DNA of 64,000 nucleotides, taken from positions 11,036,001 to 11,100,000 of the forward strand of contig OY720098.1 of NCBI GenBank assembly GCA_963082875.1, written 5' to 3'. The notes beneath the pieces were generated by a model. The model saw nothing but the letters and a program-made list of their open reading frames with translations, had not been told where the DNA came from and searched no databases. The translations under genes and the position numbers were made by a program. Within the stretch, counting starts at the first letter, position 1, and every line of letters starts with the position of its first letter. Positions 25,831 to 37,966 of this stretch are shown here, piece by piece. Source of the stretch: Corella eumyota (taxonomy: Eukaryota > Chordata > Ascidiacea > Phlebobranchia > Corellidae).

Positions 25831-28800
25831 TCAATATCCTTCCTTATTAATGACATTAGGCAAATCGAATGGCAAATTCAGGTCTGTTAATTGTTGGATA
25901 TCCGATAGTATTTCCGACAACAAAATGAGCTCACCTTTGCTTCTTTCTTTCTTTTTGCGCCCCTTTTTCTTTTCTTTCTCCTTCAGATTCAGCTTAATTT
26001 GTGCAGAGGGGATAACGCTAAGATCCATAGCTTCCACATTGCTCATAGTGACTTTAAAATATATTATTGAAAATTTAAATCAACTTGAAAAAAATAAATT
26101 TAAATATTCAAAAACTCAGGTTAAAAAGGAATATTCGGGATATTACCTGTTTCATTATTATTTGATTTTCTTTTAAGCACGTCATTATCGCTGCCAAGTG
26201 GTTGACTAGAAATATTTGATTGTGTTTTACATTGGAGGGTTTTAGGTTCGGGTGCATCATCAACATTATTGTAAAGTCGGGTTCTAGAATCTGTTTTATT
26301 ACCTCTTGAACAGTTTTTATTAACTTTTTTATGCGTGGGCTTAAGCTCAAAATCATTAAAACCACTAGAAGTTGAGTTTAGCTTAGACTTGGGCCTTGAC
26401 GTTGTTTTATTCTTATTGATTTCGGATTCCAATTTTTTAGATAATACTGCATCGGAAGAATTTTTTACTTTATCTCCAGTAGCTTGCTTTCGCCTAAGAA
26501 CTAACTTCAACTTTGAACGGTCAATCTTTTTAAAATCCTCGCTTTCTGATTCGGAACTTTTATAGCTTTCGAATAAATTTCGATCTTCAAGCTTCTTTGT
26601 TTTAGTCAACTCGATGACTGGAGTATTGGAAATATCATCAAACTCACATTTCTCAGCAATCTCAAGATCGTATTGTTCGTTATCATATTCGTCTTCTGAC
26701 CCAGAGGACATATCATAAATCATGTCACTAAAATCAAAATAATAATATCCTTAATATAAAGTGTATTGTAAGCTTGTTATCCTTTTTGTCGTATTGTCTG
26801 CGCATATACAACCTAAAATAATAACTTTTGTTACCCTATTTTGGACCGTAAATTTTTTGTTGGGTTATATAAGTAAGTACATTTAGCACCTCACGTAAGG
26901 ATGCCTACATGGAAGCAGTGGGAGTTAAGCCCACAGATTTTATATAGGAAAGCACACCACCTTCTTCAAGTCATTCATAGGTTTAAATTAAACAAAATAT
27001 ATCTAAACTTAAAAAGCTTATTCGTTTTACCTTGGATAAAATCCTCCCGATTTTAAAGTTCTTCTGGTTCTTAGTCCGTAACCAGTTTCTTTTTTTTCTT
27101 CGATGTTGTCGCACTCTTCTTTAATGGTTGTAATTAAGTCGTCCATTTCGTTTAAATCTAGTTTGGGAGAATTTGTTGGACTGTCGTTGCTGCTAATTTC
27201 ATTCTGTACGCAGTTATATATTTTATACATTAATTTGTAGAAACTGACGTAGTGTATAATTAAAACATCTGGTTTCAGTACATGAGGTCTTGAGTAAATG
27301 CTATAAAAGGTAAAAACTCTTGCTAAGCCAGCATCAGCAGCTTATATAGCTGATAAATATATTCCAGAATATCCCTAACCGCCAAAGCCAAATCAAGTCT
27401 GAGCCGGGGTTATTGATGGTACTCTATGTTTAGGTCGTGAAGTCTACCTTCCCACATCAAATATAAATAAATAACAAAAAAAAAGTTTCCTCTCCGGCGA
27501 TACTAAAAAATGTTTTACGGAACTGCAGCGGTTGGTATTGAACCAACGACCTAACGCGGTTAAGAGTAGTGCCTTACACCTGCGTCACTGCGCTAGCAGG
27601 GCCAAAATAATTTTAAATTTACCTCGTTTAGTTCCGTGTCAGTACTGGAAAACTCTAACACACTTTCAACCACATCAACCGCCAATATAATTCTCTTATC
27701 GTTTATCTTGACGTGTACCTTAAGTAAAACGCATTTACATAAACTACCAAACATATAGCCTAAGCATAATAGCGTTTTCAGAAATAATATCTGTCACGTA
27801 GTTTAATCATATTTTAAATGATTAATTTTTTTTCTATGTTTTTTGACTAGGATTTATACTTCATAGAATTATAATAGATTAACCATATTGAATAATAGGG
27901 TTCATAGAATTTATAATAGATTAATAATATTGTACAAAAAATTCATTGTGCAACAGCTGAGGTTACCTTAATAGACAAAGTAGTTCTATAGCACATATGC
28001 TTAACTCCAATATACGTTTATGAGCAATAAGACATTACATTAAAATTCAGTTTATATTCAAATTACTCTTATAAGCGTAGTACTATCATATTTATATCTA
28101 TGAAGTTGTGTAAAATCAACTTATTATCCTTATCCTACATATACCTGATAACTTTGTAGATCTTCAGTATTTTGTGAAAACACATCACTATCTTCTTCTA
28201 AGCTAGCCTCCCAATTCGAATCGATAAAAGAAAAACTTCCAACTACTTTCGCACTTTTTAGGTGGTCTGGACTGTAATTAAAATAGGTAAAATATTTTTT
28301 GTAATTCAAGTAGGCAGTTAGTCAATTACTGGCGCATACATAAGGATATATCTGTTATCAAGTATGTTTATTGAAAAATGAACTTAAAATAATTGGGGTT
28401 TACCAGGCCATTATCTTCCATGCCTTCGTGAGTAATGATGAAATTTTACCGGTGGAGTTTTTTTAAACTAATATAGCAAACCGGTAATAATAACAGAGAA
28501 GTTTTTTATGCAAAAGATTAATCATTTTTACCTGGAATCTTTTAGGGTTGCTAGTTTATCGTCTGAATTTATTTTGACTTCCGGTTCCAAGTCGTCCATT
28601 TCAAAGCCGTCGAAAAAACTAGTCTCCTTGTACTTTAAAAGTAAACATAAAAATATTTAAGTTTATAAACTTAAATGCTTTACTTGCATTATAAAATCGC
28701 ATTATAAAATATAAAAAGCATTATAAAATATAAAAGGCCTTCGACTAGTGCTAGCTAATATTTGTTCTTTGGGTAAAACTTTTACTTGTTTATCTTTTAA

Positions 28801-29432
28801 CTTAAATATATTAAAAGATCAAAATCATACCACATGTGACATTTTTTCCATTTAATTTAAAGGCTTTAACTGTAATAATAATAAAAACGATATTACAAGG
28901 ACATTGGTTATATGCAAATTGTAAGCCTCCTGCTTTTTTACAACAACTTCACATGTTTAGGGACATCAATTTTACTGCCAACGACATTAAACGTAAATCG
29001 TGTTATACCATCTTTAGCTAATAAGTGCCAAAATTTAAATACTTTGCACAGAAAATGTTATGTTTGGTTGTTTTGTTTTGTTTTATAATACATTTTACTT
29101 ACCTTAACTTCGTTTTGTTTCTTATGGAAACCGTCAGAATTGAATTCTTCAACAGAAGCGTTTTCTAAAATTAAAAAAATGAATTATTTGTTCTAAAGCT
29201 AAGACTTTAAATTTATCAATTATATCAAAAAAACAGCAACTCCTTACTTGCAAAAAAAAAACGAAAAATATTTTAGTTTTTTAACATATTAAAAAAAAAA
29301 CAAAAAAAAATTACCTTTTGGTAATTTAAAGTCGAAGTTATTGTCGTAAATACTTGGAGGAGTGACGTCATCAATCGGTGACGTCAGCGTCTTTGTTCGT
29401 AAAAGTCGGTGGCGCTTATATATAGCTGCCAT
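25831..29432 (-). CDS. Uncharacterised charged protein, probably nuclear
   Basis: Eight exons (29315-29432, 29103-29164, 28532-28632, 28145-28271, 27623-27718, 27031-27203, 26147-26727, 25831-26051) join in phase to 493 codons. The start is MAAIYKRHRLLRTKTL, the end NLPFDLPNVINKEGY. No known family was recognised. Visible features: an FFDGFEMDDLEPE acidic/aromatic motif (exon 3), alternating acidic Ser/Asp/Glu segments, a GYGLRTRRTLKSGGFYP motif across exons 6 and 7, a long Lys/Ser-rich segment in the large exon, and a basic run KEKEKKKGRKKKERSKGE near the C-terminus followed by a Leu-rich possible helix (LILLSEILSDIQQLTDLNL). The basic run would serve as a nuclear localisation signal. Chromatin or cell-cycle function is only a guess from composition. 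The gene model rests on phase-consistent exons with good splice sites, not on homology. Confidence 0.72.
27280..27602 (-). repeat. tRNA-derived SINE in an intron
   Basis: The minus strand from 27602 to about 27525 is a tRNA-like head: CCCTGCTAGCGCAGTGACGC (A box TAGCGCAGTGA), then GGTTCAATACC (B box) about 45 nt further on, closing with complementary CCGCTGCAG. An A-rich-strand linker (27465-27490) and a GC-richer body down to about 27280 follow, containing GGCTCAGACTTGATTTGG. Head plus unrelated body is standard SINE architecture. The head boundary is well supported; the body's extent is inferred from base composition only. The 5' end lies about 20 nt from the acceptor-proximal exon edge at 27623, unusually close to a splice donor. 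Confidence 0.6.
29363..29386. promoter_or_regulatory. Pair of consensus CRE sites (TGACGTCA x2)
   Basis: Two perfect palindromic TGACGTCA octamers at 29363-29370 and 29379-29386, centres 16 bp apart, lie inside the first coding exon of the charged nuclear protein, about 45-70 bp after the Met codon. CREB/ATF factors bind this octamer. The site is also coding, so function is not proven. Confidence 0.5.
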
Positions 29433-30036
29433 TATTTTAAATAACAATTTTGTAATAACCTTAACACTAAAAAAAAGTAAAATTTATGATTTTTGCCTTA
29501 CGTGAATACAAAATAAAATATCTGATTAGAAAAAATAAGGATGCTCGAACTCTAATCCCAGCAATATGCGCGGAAGGAAACTCTTAGCCCTGCTTATATT
29601 AAAAGTCGTAGTATTTCTTAAGCCTGGTTTTCCTAATCAAAGGCTGTTTGGCCTGAAAGTCGATTCCGACATATTGCAACAGTTTCCCGTTATACAATAT
29701 GCACGAGTGTTCGAGCTAAAACTACTTGCCCTTCGCCGTTTCCTGAAAATTAAGCAAGCTGAATTTTTTCATTGCGTTTTTCCACGTGGTTATGGCGTTA
29801 GGCAACTGATGTTTTAAAACGCGTTTGGAAAATTTGCTTTTAACAGACTTATTGGGTTTTACTAATAAGAGCATACAAGTTATTCATTAACAACTATAAA
29901 AATATCTACAATTAAAAAAAAACTACTGAACATGGGCTGCAAAGTTGGCCTTCTAACAGCAAGAAGGAAAAACGTAAAATTCCCACCTTAACATGGACCC
30001 GCTTAATACTACAAATTATAAGCAGTATTGCAATAA

Positions 30037-30072
<36 letters not shown>

Positions 30073-33000
30073 CTGTATACATTTACGTTAAAATTTTAAC
30101 AAAATACTGCAAAACTATTTTTTTTAAATATACTCGAAAATCTAGACTCAACAAGATAGCTATCTCTTAAAGCCTCCCACATTAATGATAACATAATTTA
30201 TAAGGCGGAGACGTTTCAAATGGCTATTACGCTTCAGATTAATACTTTTACCGGTGGGTTTTTTTAATAGCTTTGTTCTTACTATCGGCGTTTTGTTTTA
30301 TCAAGTCTAACCATCATTTTCCGGTCGGTGTTGTATTACAACGCAGCGTTTAGTTTTTTCCATATTGTAAACGTGGTATGAGCCTTTACTCACCATATTG
30401 CATATTACATAACTAATGTATAAAAATAGAAAAACTGAGCACGATTTTTCTGGGAAAACTTTAAGTGTTGTACACTAAAACTTTACTACGATAACACTAA
30501 AGTTGCACAGCCTGTTTGGTAAAATTTGCATTTACTTTTACCAAACCAACATTCAAGCTTAAAGCAGACATAACCTTACACCTTCTTGATAAAACAGAGT
30601 TACTAATACTTTGTCTGTGTTAATTCTGCAAAGGTAATTCAACTTTGTATAATTTGGATGTTAATTCAACATTTACCACAAATCAAGCAGAACGAAAGCA
30701 ATTGCCAAACGACTACTTTATACAAGACATGCTTGAAACAAATTAGTTTTTAAAAACCAGAGCATAACATCTCTCATAATAGATTTTAAAAAACAGCCTT
30801 TTTAAATTGTTATGTAACTATTTTTTACAAAAATTAAAGCGCTCGATAATATAAAAAATGTCTATAGGCTGAGCAAATTTAACATCTTTGTCCTATTAAA
30901 AAATCAGTCACGCTAAAAAGAAAATGTATGTGATGAAATTCCTTAAAAATAAACATACGGGATATCAAAAATGTCATTAAAACAAATGTAATACGTATTT
31001 TAATATCATTAGCGGTTAATAAACGGGAATTTATTGCCCTGGGGTGGTTAATACGTATTTGAAACAACGGTACCTGCCTGTATCAAGTACAATAAACCAC
31101 CTTTCTTATATTATATACAAACTTTTAATCTGGTGTTAAGTCGGTTATTATCTGCATGTCTTAGGTTGTCTTGACCCGCGCGCAATAAACAGTATGCCAA
31201 AGACGTGCTCGTCTGAGAAACTAAACATGACTTTCACATCGTGACAGCGTATGAATCACTCACAAACATAGCGCGTGGTGCTGCATTTACTTAATAACGA
31301 AACATGCAAATCAGAAAGTAAAATCTGTTATAATCTCATCAACTACAAACATGGTTTTAACTCTTTTTAAGTAAGGTAATTAAAAGTTCAAAGCTAACCA
31401 AAACGAGTTTAGTAAACACACGCTGCCTAAACTAACATTAGGTATTCGAATGTTTTTCCAGCATAGTCTATTTTTGGCGTCAGCAGATTGCGAAATCTCC
31501 ATATTTACAACAACGTTATACATACGGCACACGTGGCCTAAGCTATAATGGATCTGGTGTTGTTATCAATTCAGATTTTTCCAACGCCCACGTTTAAATA
31601 CGCCCACGGAATCGGGAAATAATTTGAGACTAACGACTCCCGGTAGTTTGGTATTTTTTAAACCAATTAGCGAAGTTACCACAGGGTTAAGCAGCAAGTT
31701 GTAGTGTTACTGCTAATGTAGCCCCTAAAAGGTTAAATTTATAGCAAAGCATAATATTTGTAAAATCAAAAGCTTGTACAAAAACAAAATTATACGATTG
31801 AGCCCGGCGTTAACGTATGGCCAAAAATACATTTCCTCCCATAGCACACCCTTCCAAATTAAATACAAAACATAGCACCTTAAAGGTAACATAGTTAAAA
31901 TAAAAACTACACAATACTACCAACTTTTACGCAGTTTCATAAGATTGGTTAAAGAATATTTAAATCTAAGTCGCCATCGAAAAAAACCCACGTTTCCACA
32001 ACCCACTTGCGTTTATGTTATTCCAACTCCACACACAATATTGAAATCTCCACGCACTAAAGTAAGGTATATTAAACCCTGCTAACCCATTAACGTAAAT
32101 GTTTATTTTTTAGGTAAATCATAAAAACAGTTTTTAATAGTAATATAATATACATTTAAACTACATTGTACTTTAGACTTTTTACGTGCTGTGGAGCAAG
32201 TAGGCTAGTCATAGCCTAGCTTCAAGTTAGTTTAAACAAAAAAAATGGTCAGGGGACTACCGTTATAATATGTACATTGAAAAATTAGTGATAATTTTTG
32301 ACCCGTATTTTTTTTAATATTTACTGAGTATTAAAAAACAACACTTATAAAACAATACATAGCGAGTCAAAACATGACATACAACTTTGCCTACTTAAAT
32401 TAAATTTATTTGAAAATATACCTTATTTTGTGTTTCTTCTCAAATTCTTCCTACTTTGTTACATGTTCCGCCTAACGTTATCTAAATGCAACTTACAATA
32501 CGCACTGCAAGACAATTATAGGAAAACATTTTGGATATCTCGACAGGCTGATTCATTATGCATATAATGTTTAGTAGAATAGAGCGGAATATGATTAATA
32601 TACTGAGGATGTTATATTGTATTGTATCATTATATTGTTAAGACGCTCGGAGTTTAAGAATTACTGTAATTTGCAATAACAATACTTCTGTGTATGGCAT
32701 TTTATACAGCCTCTTTATAGTTTTTATAACATGTTAAAGCTTCAAAATAGAAGTTTAATAAAGACTAATAGTCTGTTAATAACAATTACTTTAAATATAT
32801 TTATTTGCCCAATAGCTTAACTTCCAATGAATTAAATTTGTCATACTAAAATAGACTTTATCATAGATAATCAAACAAAGATGGTAATAATATATTATAT
32901 AACCCATTTATTATTTTTATGAAATTCTTAATTATACAACTCATCAAAATTGCGGGCAAATTCACAAACAATGTCAAGTTAAGCAAACAAGCTACATTAA

Positions 33001-35548
33001 CAGAGTACACAGTCAGCCGTTAGACTAGAAAAATATCGGCCAAAACAACCTACCATACCACTTGAACTAAACAAGACAGGCATAATGTTGTTATTTTGAC
33101 ATAATATTAAAATCATAATGTAACCATGGTCAATTGTTAAGCAAACTAAACAAGTGCCACTGTTAGGTTTGCAGTCAACTTGACGGTCGTCAGTCAGCAA
33201 GCATGTCTACTTTGTAGCATACTTAATTGGTCGTCTGTTTCAATTAGTTATATTTTGATGACAAAAGATTGTCCTTGAGTACAATGCATAAAAACTTAGT
33301 AACCGAAAATGCTTGCCTACGCAAATTATTAAACACCTTTTAATAACTGACTGAATTTACAATATTAATGTTTAGTGATTAAAGCATTGACACCACTTGA
33401 TACCGATAGTCGATTACCATTCCTAGGACTCTCTTCAGGCCTTATAAACTATAAGTTTAGATAGAAAAAACATTTTTACTTATATAATATAAAAATTACT
33501 AATGGCTATTAACTCAGTGCCTATAATACAATATTGCAAAATGTTAATTATTTTAATGTCAAAGTTCATGTGTTTATCAGAAAAAAAAACACATATTGCA
33601 AATGTTTGTTATTGCATTCTTGAATTATAGGATATCCGCTGAAATTCGAAACCCTGGGCGGAATCATAAACAAACAGTATAATAAATAAACAACGACAAT
33701 TTTTTTTTCTACAACAACAACAAAAAGCGTGTTGTCTGCTTTTTGTTGTATAATATTTGCTACTAATTAACTCGCCAAGCACTGTTAATGCGAATTAAAA
33801 CTAGGTCATTCTACACAACATAATTTAGTAAACATTCCTCTAACTGTAAGCTACTCCTATACAAAGAATTAACCATTGGGTATAATAACCTACTTCTTAA
33901 AATTCGAGTTATCATCTTAGTTCAATATTGCGGCCATTTCTAATTTTAAAATAGACCCAAAGACGTCAATAAAATGATCTAAACTAACAAATACATAAAA
34001 ACAAACACACTAAATAACTATGACAATGCCTTTAGAAAGCGACAGACATGTTTTACGCGGCTTTTGTTTACAATAAATTGCTTATGTAAATGAGTTATTA
34101 GAAAGGGCGTTTGTTATTGCATAATAGCATTTTTTGAGAATATCAATAGGCTATAAATAAAAAGAAAGAAAAAATATTTAAAAATAAATACGCATTTAGC
34201 AGCCTGACGACAGTATTAAACTGGCAAAGATACCCTAAAATGTAGATTTAAGTTGCCTCGTATCCCGATCCTAAATTCAGCCATTTTAACCCTAAAAGCA
34301 ATTGGATTTCCACTAATTTAAACAAAAAATTTAATTTTTAAAATACACATTAAAAACATAGTGTATTAACTGATTGTTTTAAAAAGTTAAAAAATTTAAT
34401 GTTTGTTGTTAATGTCAATACAAACTTTTACATTTTTATACCAATAAATTTTAAAGTTTTTAGAGAATTTTGTAAGGCAAGCACTAATTAAATAAATTAA
34501 ATATTGTTGAATATTTAATGTTTAGAAAATAATATATGAGCGATTTTCTTAAAGAAATAGGAATATTTAAGATAACTATGTAGTTTATTAGAACACAGTC
34601 TTCGACACGGTGCTTCAAATTAAAATTAAAAATGTACACGTATTTACTACACCTAATACTTCTTGACAACACACTTCGTTTTACAAAACAACATAAATTT
34701 TGCTAATAATTTAAACCGTTATTACGTATAAGAGGTTTACTTAAATGTATACATAAGGAGTAACAGAACTAAAAGCAAGTAAAAAATCGGTTAAGTAGGC
34801 GAAAAAAAGGGAAAAATAACCAACAAATATATTTTACAACAACCCTATTTTTAGTACGAAAGCGGTATAGTCAAAACTTTAACTAATATTTTCGGGTATT
34901 TTATTTTTTCTTGCATTTAGTGTTGTCCATGGAATAAAATAAAAACTATTGCATTTTAGGCATTGAAAAAATACGTTTAACAAACAAAAAAGTATATTTT
35001 TTTAAAAACTATACCCTAAATCTGAAGAAAAAGGGTATGACCAAAATCGAACCCAAAAACAAATACAAAATACGCGCTATCTTTTATAACAAACTATTAA
35101 CATGTAATATTAACTATAACAGCACCTAGTTAAACATGATTTTCTAAAAAATTCGTAAAAAAAATGATTATAATATTGTAAAATGCACCACGATGTAACA
35201 ATGTCTTGTATGTTAATTAAAATCTATAAAAATGTATTGCACGACTAAAAATTAACTTAAACATAACAAAACCAATCTGAATTAAAACATAATTGTGACC
35301 AGTAATACAAAAATACCCCAAAAAGCGCAAGTAGGTACCGCAAAAAATGTACTATACTACAGAAGTTTCTATATCTTTAACACACTACTTGATTCAAGTG
35401 TTTTACAGCAAACTAATAAATTAAACGAACAAAACTAAATCTGCCAACAACAAGAAATAAACACAGATGTACATGGCAACATAGAATAAAGCTTCTTGAT
35501 TTGGAATAAAAGAATTAAAAATAAAATATAAGTGCCAAAATGTTAAGT
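29433..35548. other. Gene-poor 6.1-kb interval
   Basis: No phase-consistent exon was found on either strand. It contains a GC-richer island at about 29540-29830, an (AT)n run at 30039-30066, and another GC-richer stretch at about 31140-31650 with CGCGCGC and two CGCCCACG boxes, all in otherwise AT-rich DNA. The 83-codon plus-strand frame at 29566-29817 has no motif. It probably holds regulatory DNA of the neighbouring genes plus the Flower 3' UTR. Confidence 0.5.
30039..30066. repeat. (AT)n microsatellite
   Basis: About 14 uninterrupted AT dinucleotides. Confidence 0.95.
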
Positions 35549-37966
35549 TTATTCTGGAGGATTGTGAAATTGTTGGAACTCATTCCCGCCAGCTTTAGAA
35601 AGCATCTCGCTTTTGTTGGCCCTGCAAAACAAATAAAAACTTTTCTATTGTTTGTGTATAGGGTTTACAAAATGGTAAGTACTTTAACAATAAAATTTAT
35701 ACACTAATATAATATACATATTTAAAGAAAAATATATATAACATGAAAAGTTTATACTCCTTTTTACAAAGAAAAAAACAAACCAAACTGTATTTAAAAA
35801 CAGTTCTTTTCATATTAAACTTTATTTAAAAAATTTTATCATAATAATAAAGGGCAATAAAAAAAACTCACAGTCAAAATCATGTGATATAATAAAAAAA
35901 CATTACAATCAGTGTCAATATTAACAAACTTACTTTTTTCCCAGAGACATTAGGCCATATATTACTCCAGTTGCAAAAGGAACAACACAACCAAGTATAG
36001 TTGATATTTCAGGACATAATATTACAGGAACAATGGAAATTCTATCAAAAAATTAAACAACAATTTTAAAATTAAATTGCAATTTGTTGCATAATCTATA
36101 TATACTGTTTAACTGCTTTAATTAAACTTGGATTATTAATACCGTAAAATATGGTTATTTTTAAGCACTGGTATAAGTATAATTATTTAACCAATCTACA
36201 TTTTGTAGATTTTAGGCAATTGAAAATTTAAATAAAACATAAATCATTACGGATATATATAAAAAAAAACTAAGCTATTGAAAACAAAATTGTAATTTAT
36301 TTAAAAGTATTAGGAAGTTTAGAAATTAACTCTTGTAAATAAATATAAAAAAATATATATCAATATATAAAACTAACAAAAAATTAATTTAAAAAAAAAC
36401 CTTCTAATTATTTATTCATAATTTATTATGCTATAATTTACAGACTTACAAGAGATATACTAGTCCTTTTTGCCAATATCTTCTTCTAGTTATCCAATCA
36501 TTTATTGTTTGTGTTCCTTTAAAATACATGCAACATATGGGTGCCTCAAACAATATTAATAAGCAAGAGATAATTCTAAAATATAATTTTTTACATGTTT
36601 AAAAAAATTTTTTTTTTCATAAATCGATATTCAAACCAAATTAATAAATGCTATTATTAAGTTAAATTATAAAAAAAACAAGGTATATATATCTTTTATT
36701 TATGCAAAATTTAATATTTATGCAAAATTTAATTAATTACTAAAGTAGGGGCTAAAACAATTTTAAATAAAATACGGGACCATATAAAATACAATAGAAT
36801 GTTCAATAGCCTACTGCATTTTTCTTAATGCTTTTAAGAAATGGGATTATTGATTTTTTGGGAATTTAAAATAAAAAATATTGATTTTTTGTCTTAATCT
36901 ATTGAACTTCAATATATTTTAATTGCCCCCTACCTACATTAGAATTTATAGGCATCCAAAACAATCAAAAATAATGCTATTTAATCAGTCAGTAAGAAAT
37001 AGGACTTATTTACTAAAAATGGGTTAAACAGTTTCCAACTGACTTATATATAATATAAACAAAAGCTTTTTCTTAATATTATGTATATACAAAAAAAAAA
37101 TTTTAAAACTAAATACGTGTTATGTGTTTAAAATATATATAGAATTTTTATAGAAATAATTATACTTACATCATCATAACACCGGCAAAAATACACTTTA
37201 TATTGATTGTAATTAGAACAGAAATGGCACATACAAAACATACTAAAAATAAAATATAATATATTAAATATTTCATTTTTTTGGATAGCAGGAAATGTCA
37301 ATTTTGGGATTCAATAAAATTTTCAATAGCTAGGCTTCGATGTAATATTATTGAACAGATGTGTGAATTACATTTTAAGTCAGTTGTAATGGTAGATTTA
37401 CACAAGCAGTGCCTTTTGTTTGTTAACACACGTTTGGTATAATTATTTTGTTACACAACAACACAAAATCTATTTTTTAGCAATATTTGTTTGTCAGATA
37501 TGAATACAATTAGTCCAAAAACTAGTTATAAAGCCTAACCTATAACATATATACATAAAATTAATTTAACAACCTATTTATAATGGAGCTTAGTGAATGA
37601 TATATTTATATATTATGTATATATATATTTTATAGGCCTGCATATGAAATAAAACTGCCATTTGTAGTGCAAATAAATTATCGCAAATAAGTTGAGGTTT
37701 GCGACCATTTACAACACTTAAAAATTAACAAGTATATATATATATATATCAAATCTATCTTAAAATTCAAAACACAACAGCTTACATAAACTTACTATTA
37801 ACAATTAGAATTTTATGTTTTTTACAATAACTAAAGTACTATTAAAAAACATACTTATCGCTGCTAAAACTCCCACCACTTTCGCCAACATTTTACACCA
37901 CCATGTCACTCCATCATCAGCGTGTGGATCTTCTTGTTGGTTTTCTACATCTGGTGAATTGGGCAT
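35549..37966 (-). CDS. CACFD1: Flower homologue (calcium channel flower domain-containing protein)
   Basis: Small four-helix membrane protein of synaptic vesicles and plasma membrane; in flies Flower links exocytosis to endocytosis and its isoforms mark cells during cell competition. Five exons (37855-37966, 37170-37242, 36450-36575, 35934-36041, 35549-35621) join to 164 codons, close to the human length of about 172. Diagnostic segments: VTWWCKMLAKVVGVLAA (human MTWWYRWLCRLSGVLGA), FEAPICC (human CEAPFCC), ISIVPVILCPE, then PFATGVIYGLMSLGKK (human AFATGVLYGLSALGKK). The C-terminal tail SKAGGNEFQQFHNPPE is short and lacks the YxxI-type sequence of the human tail. The last exon encodes only that tail, the part that differs between fly isoforms, but no alternative last exon was seen. 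Confidence 0.92.

Noticed and set aside
26880-26990. GC-richer patch suspected to be another SINE fragment
   Set aside because: No recognisable A box, B box or tail.
29566-29817. 83-codon plus-strand frame with a hydrophobic N-terminus
   Set aside because: It could look like a small secreted protein, but there is no family match, no supporting splice structure, and it lies in a GC-richer noncoding island; kept only as part of the gene-poor interval.
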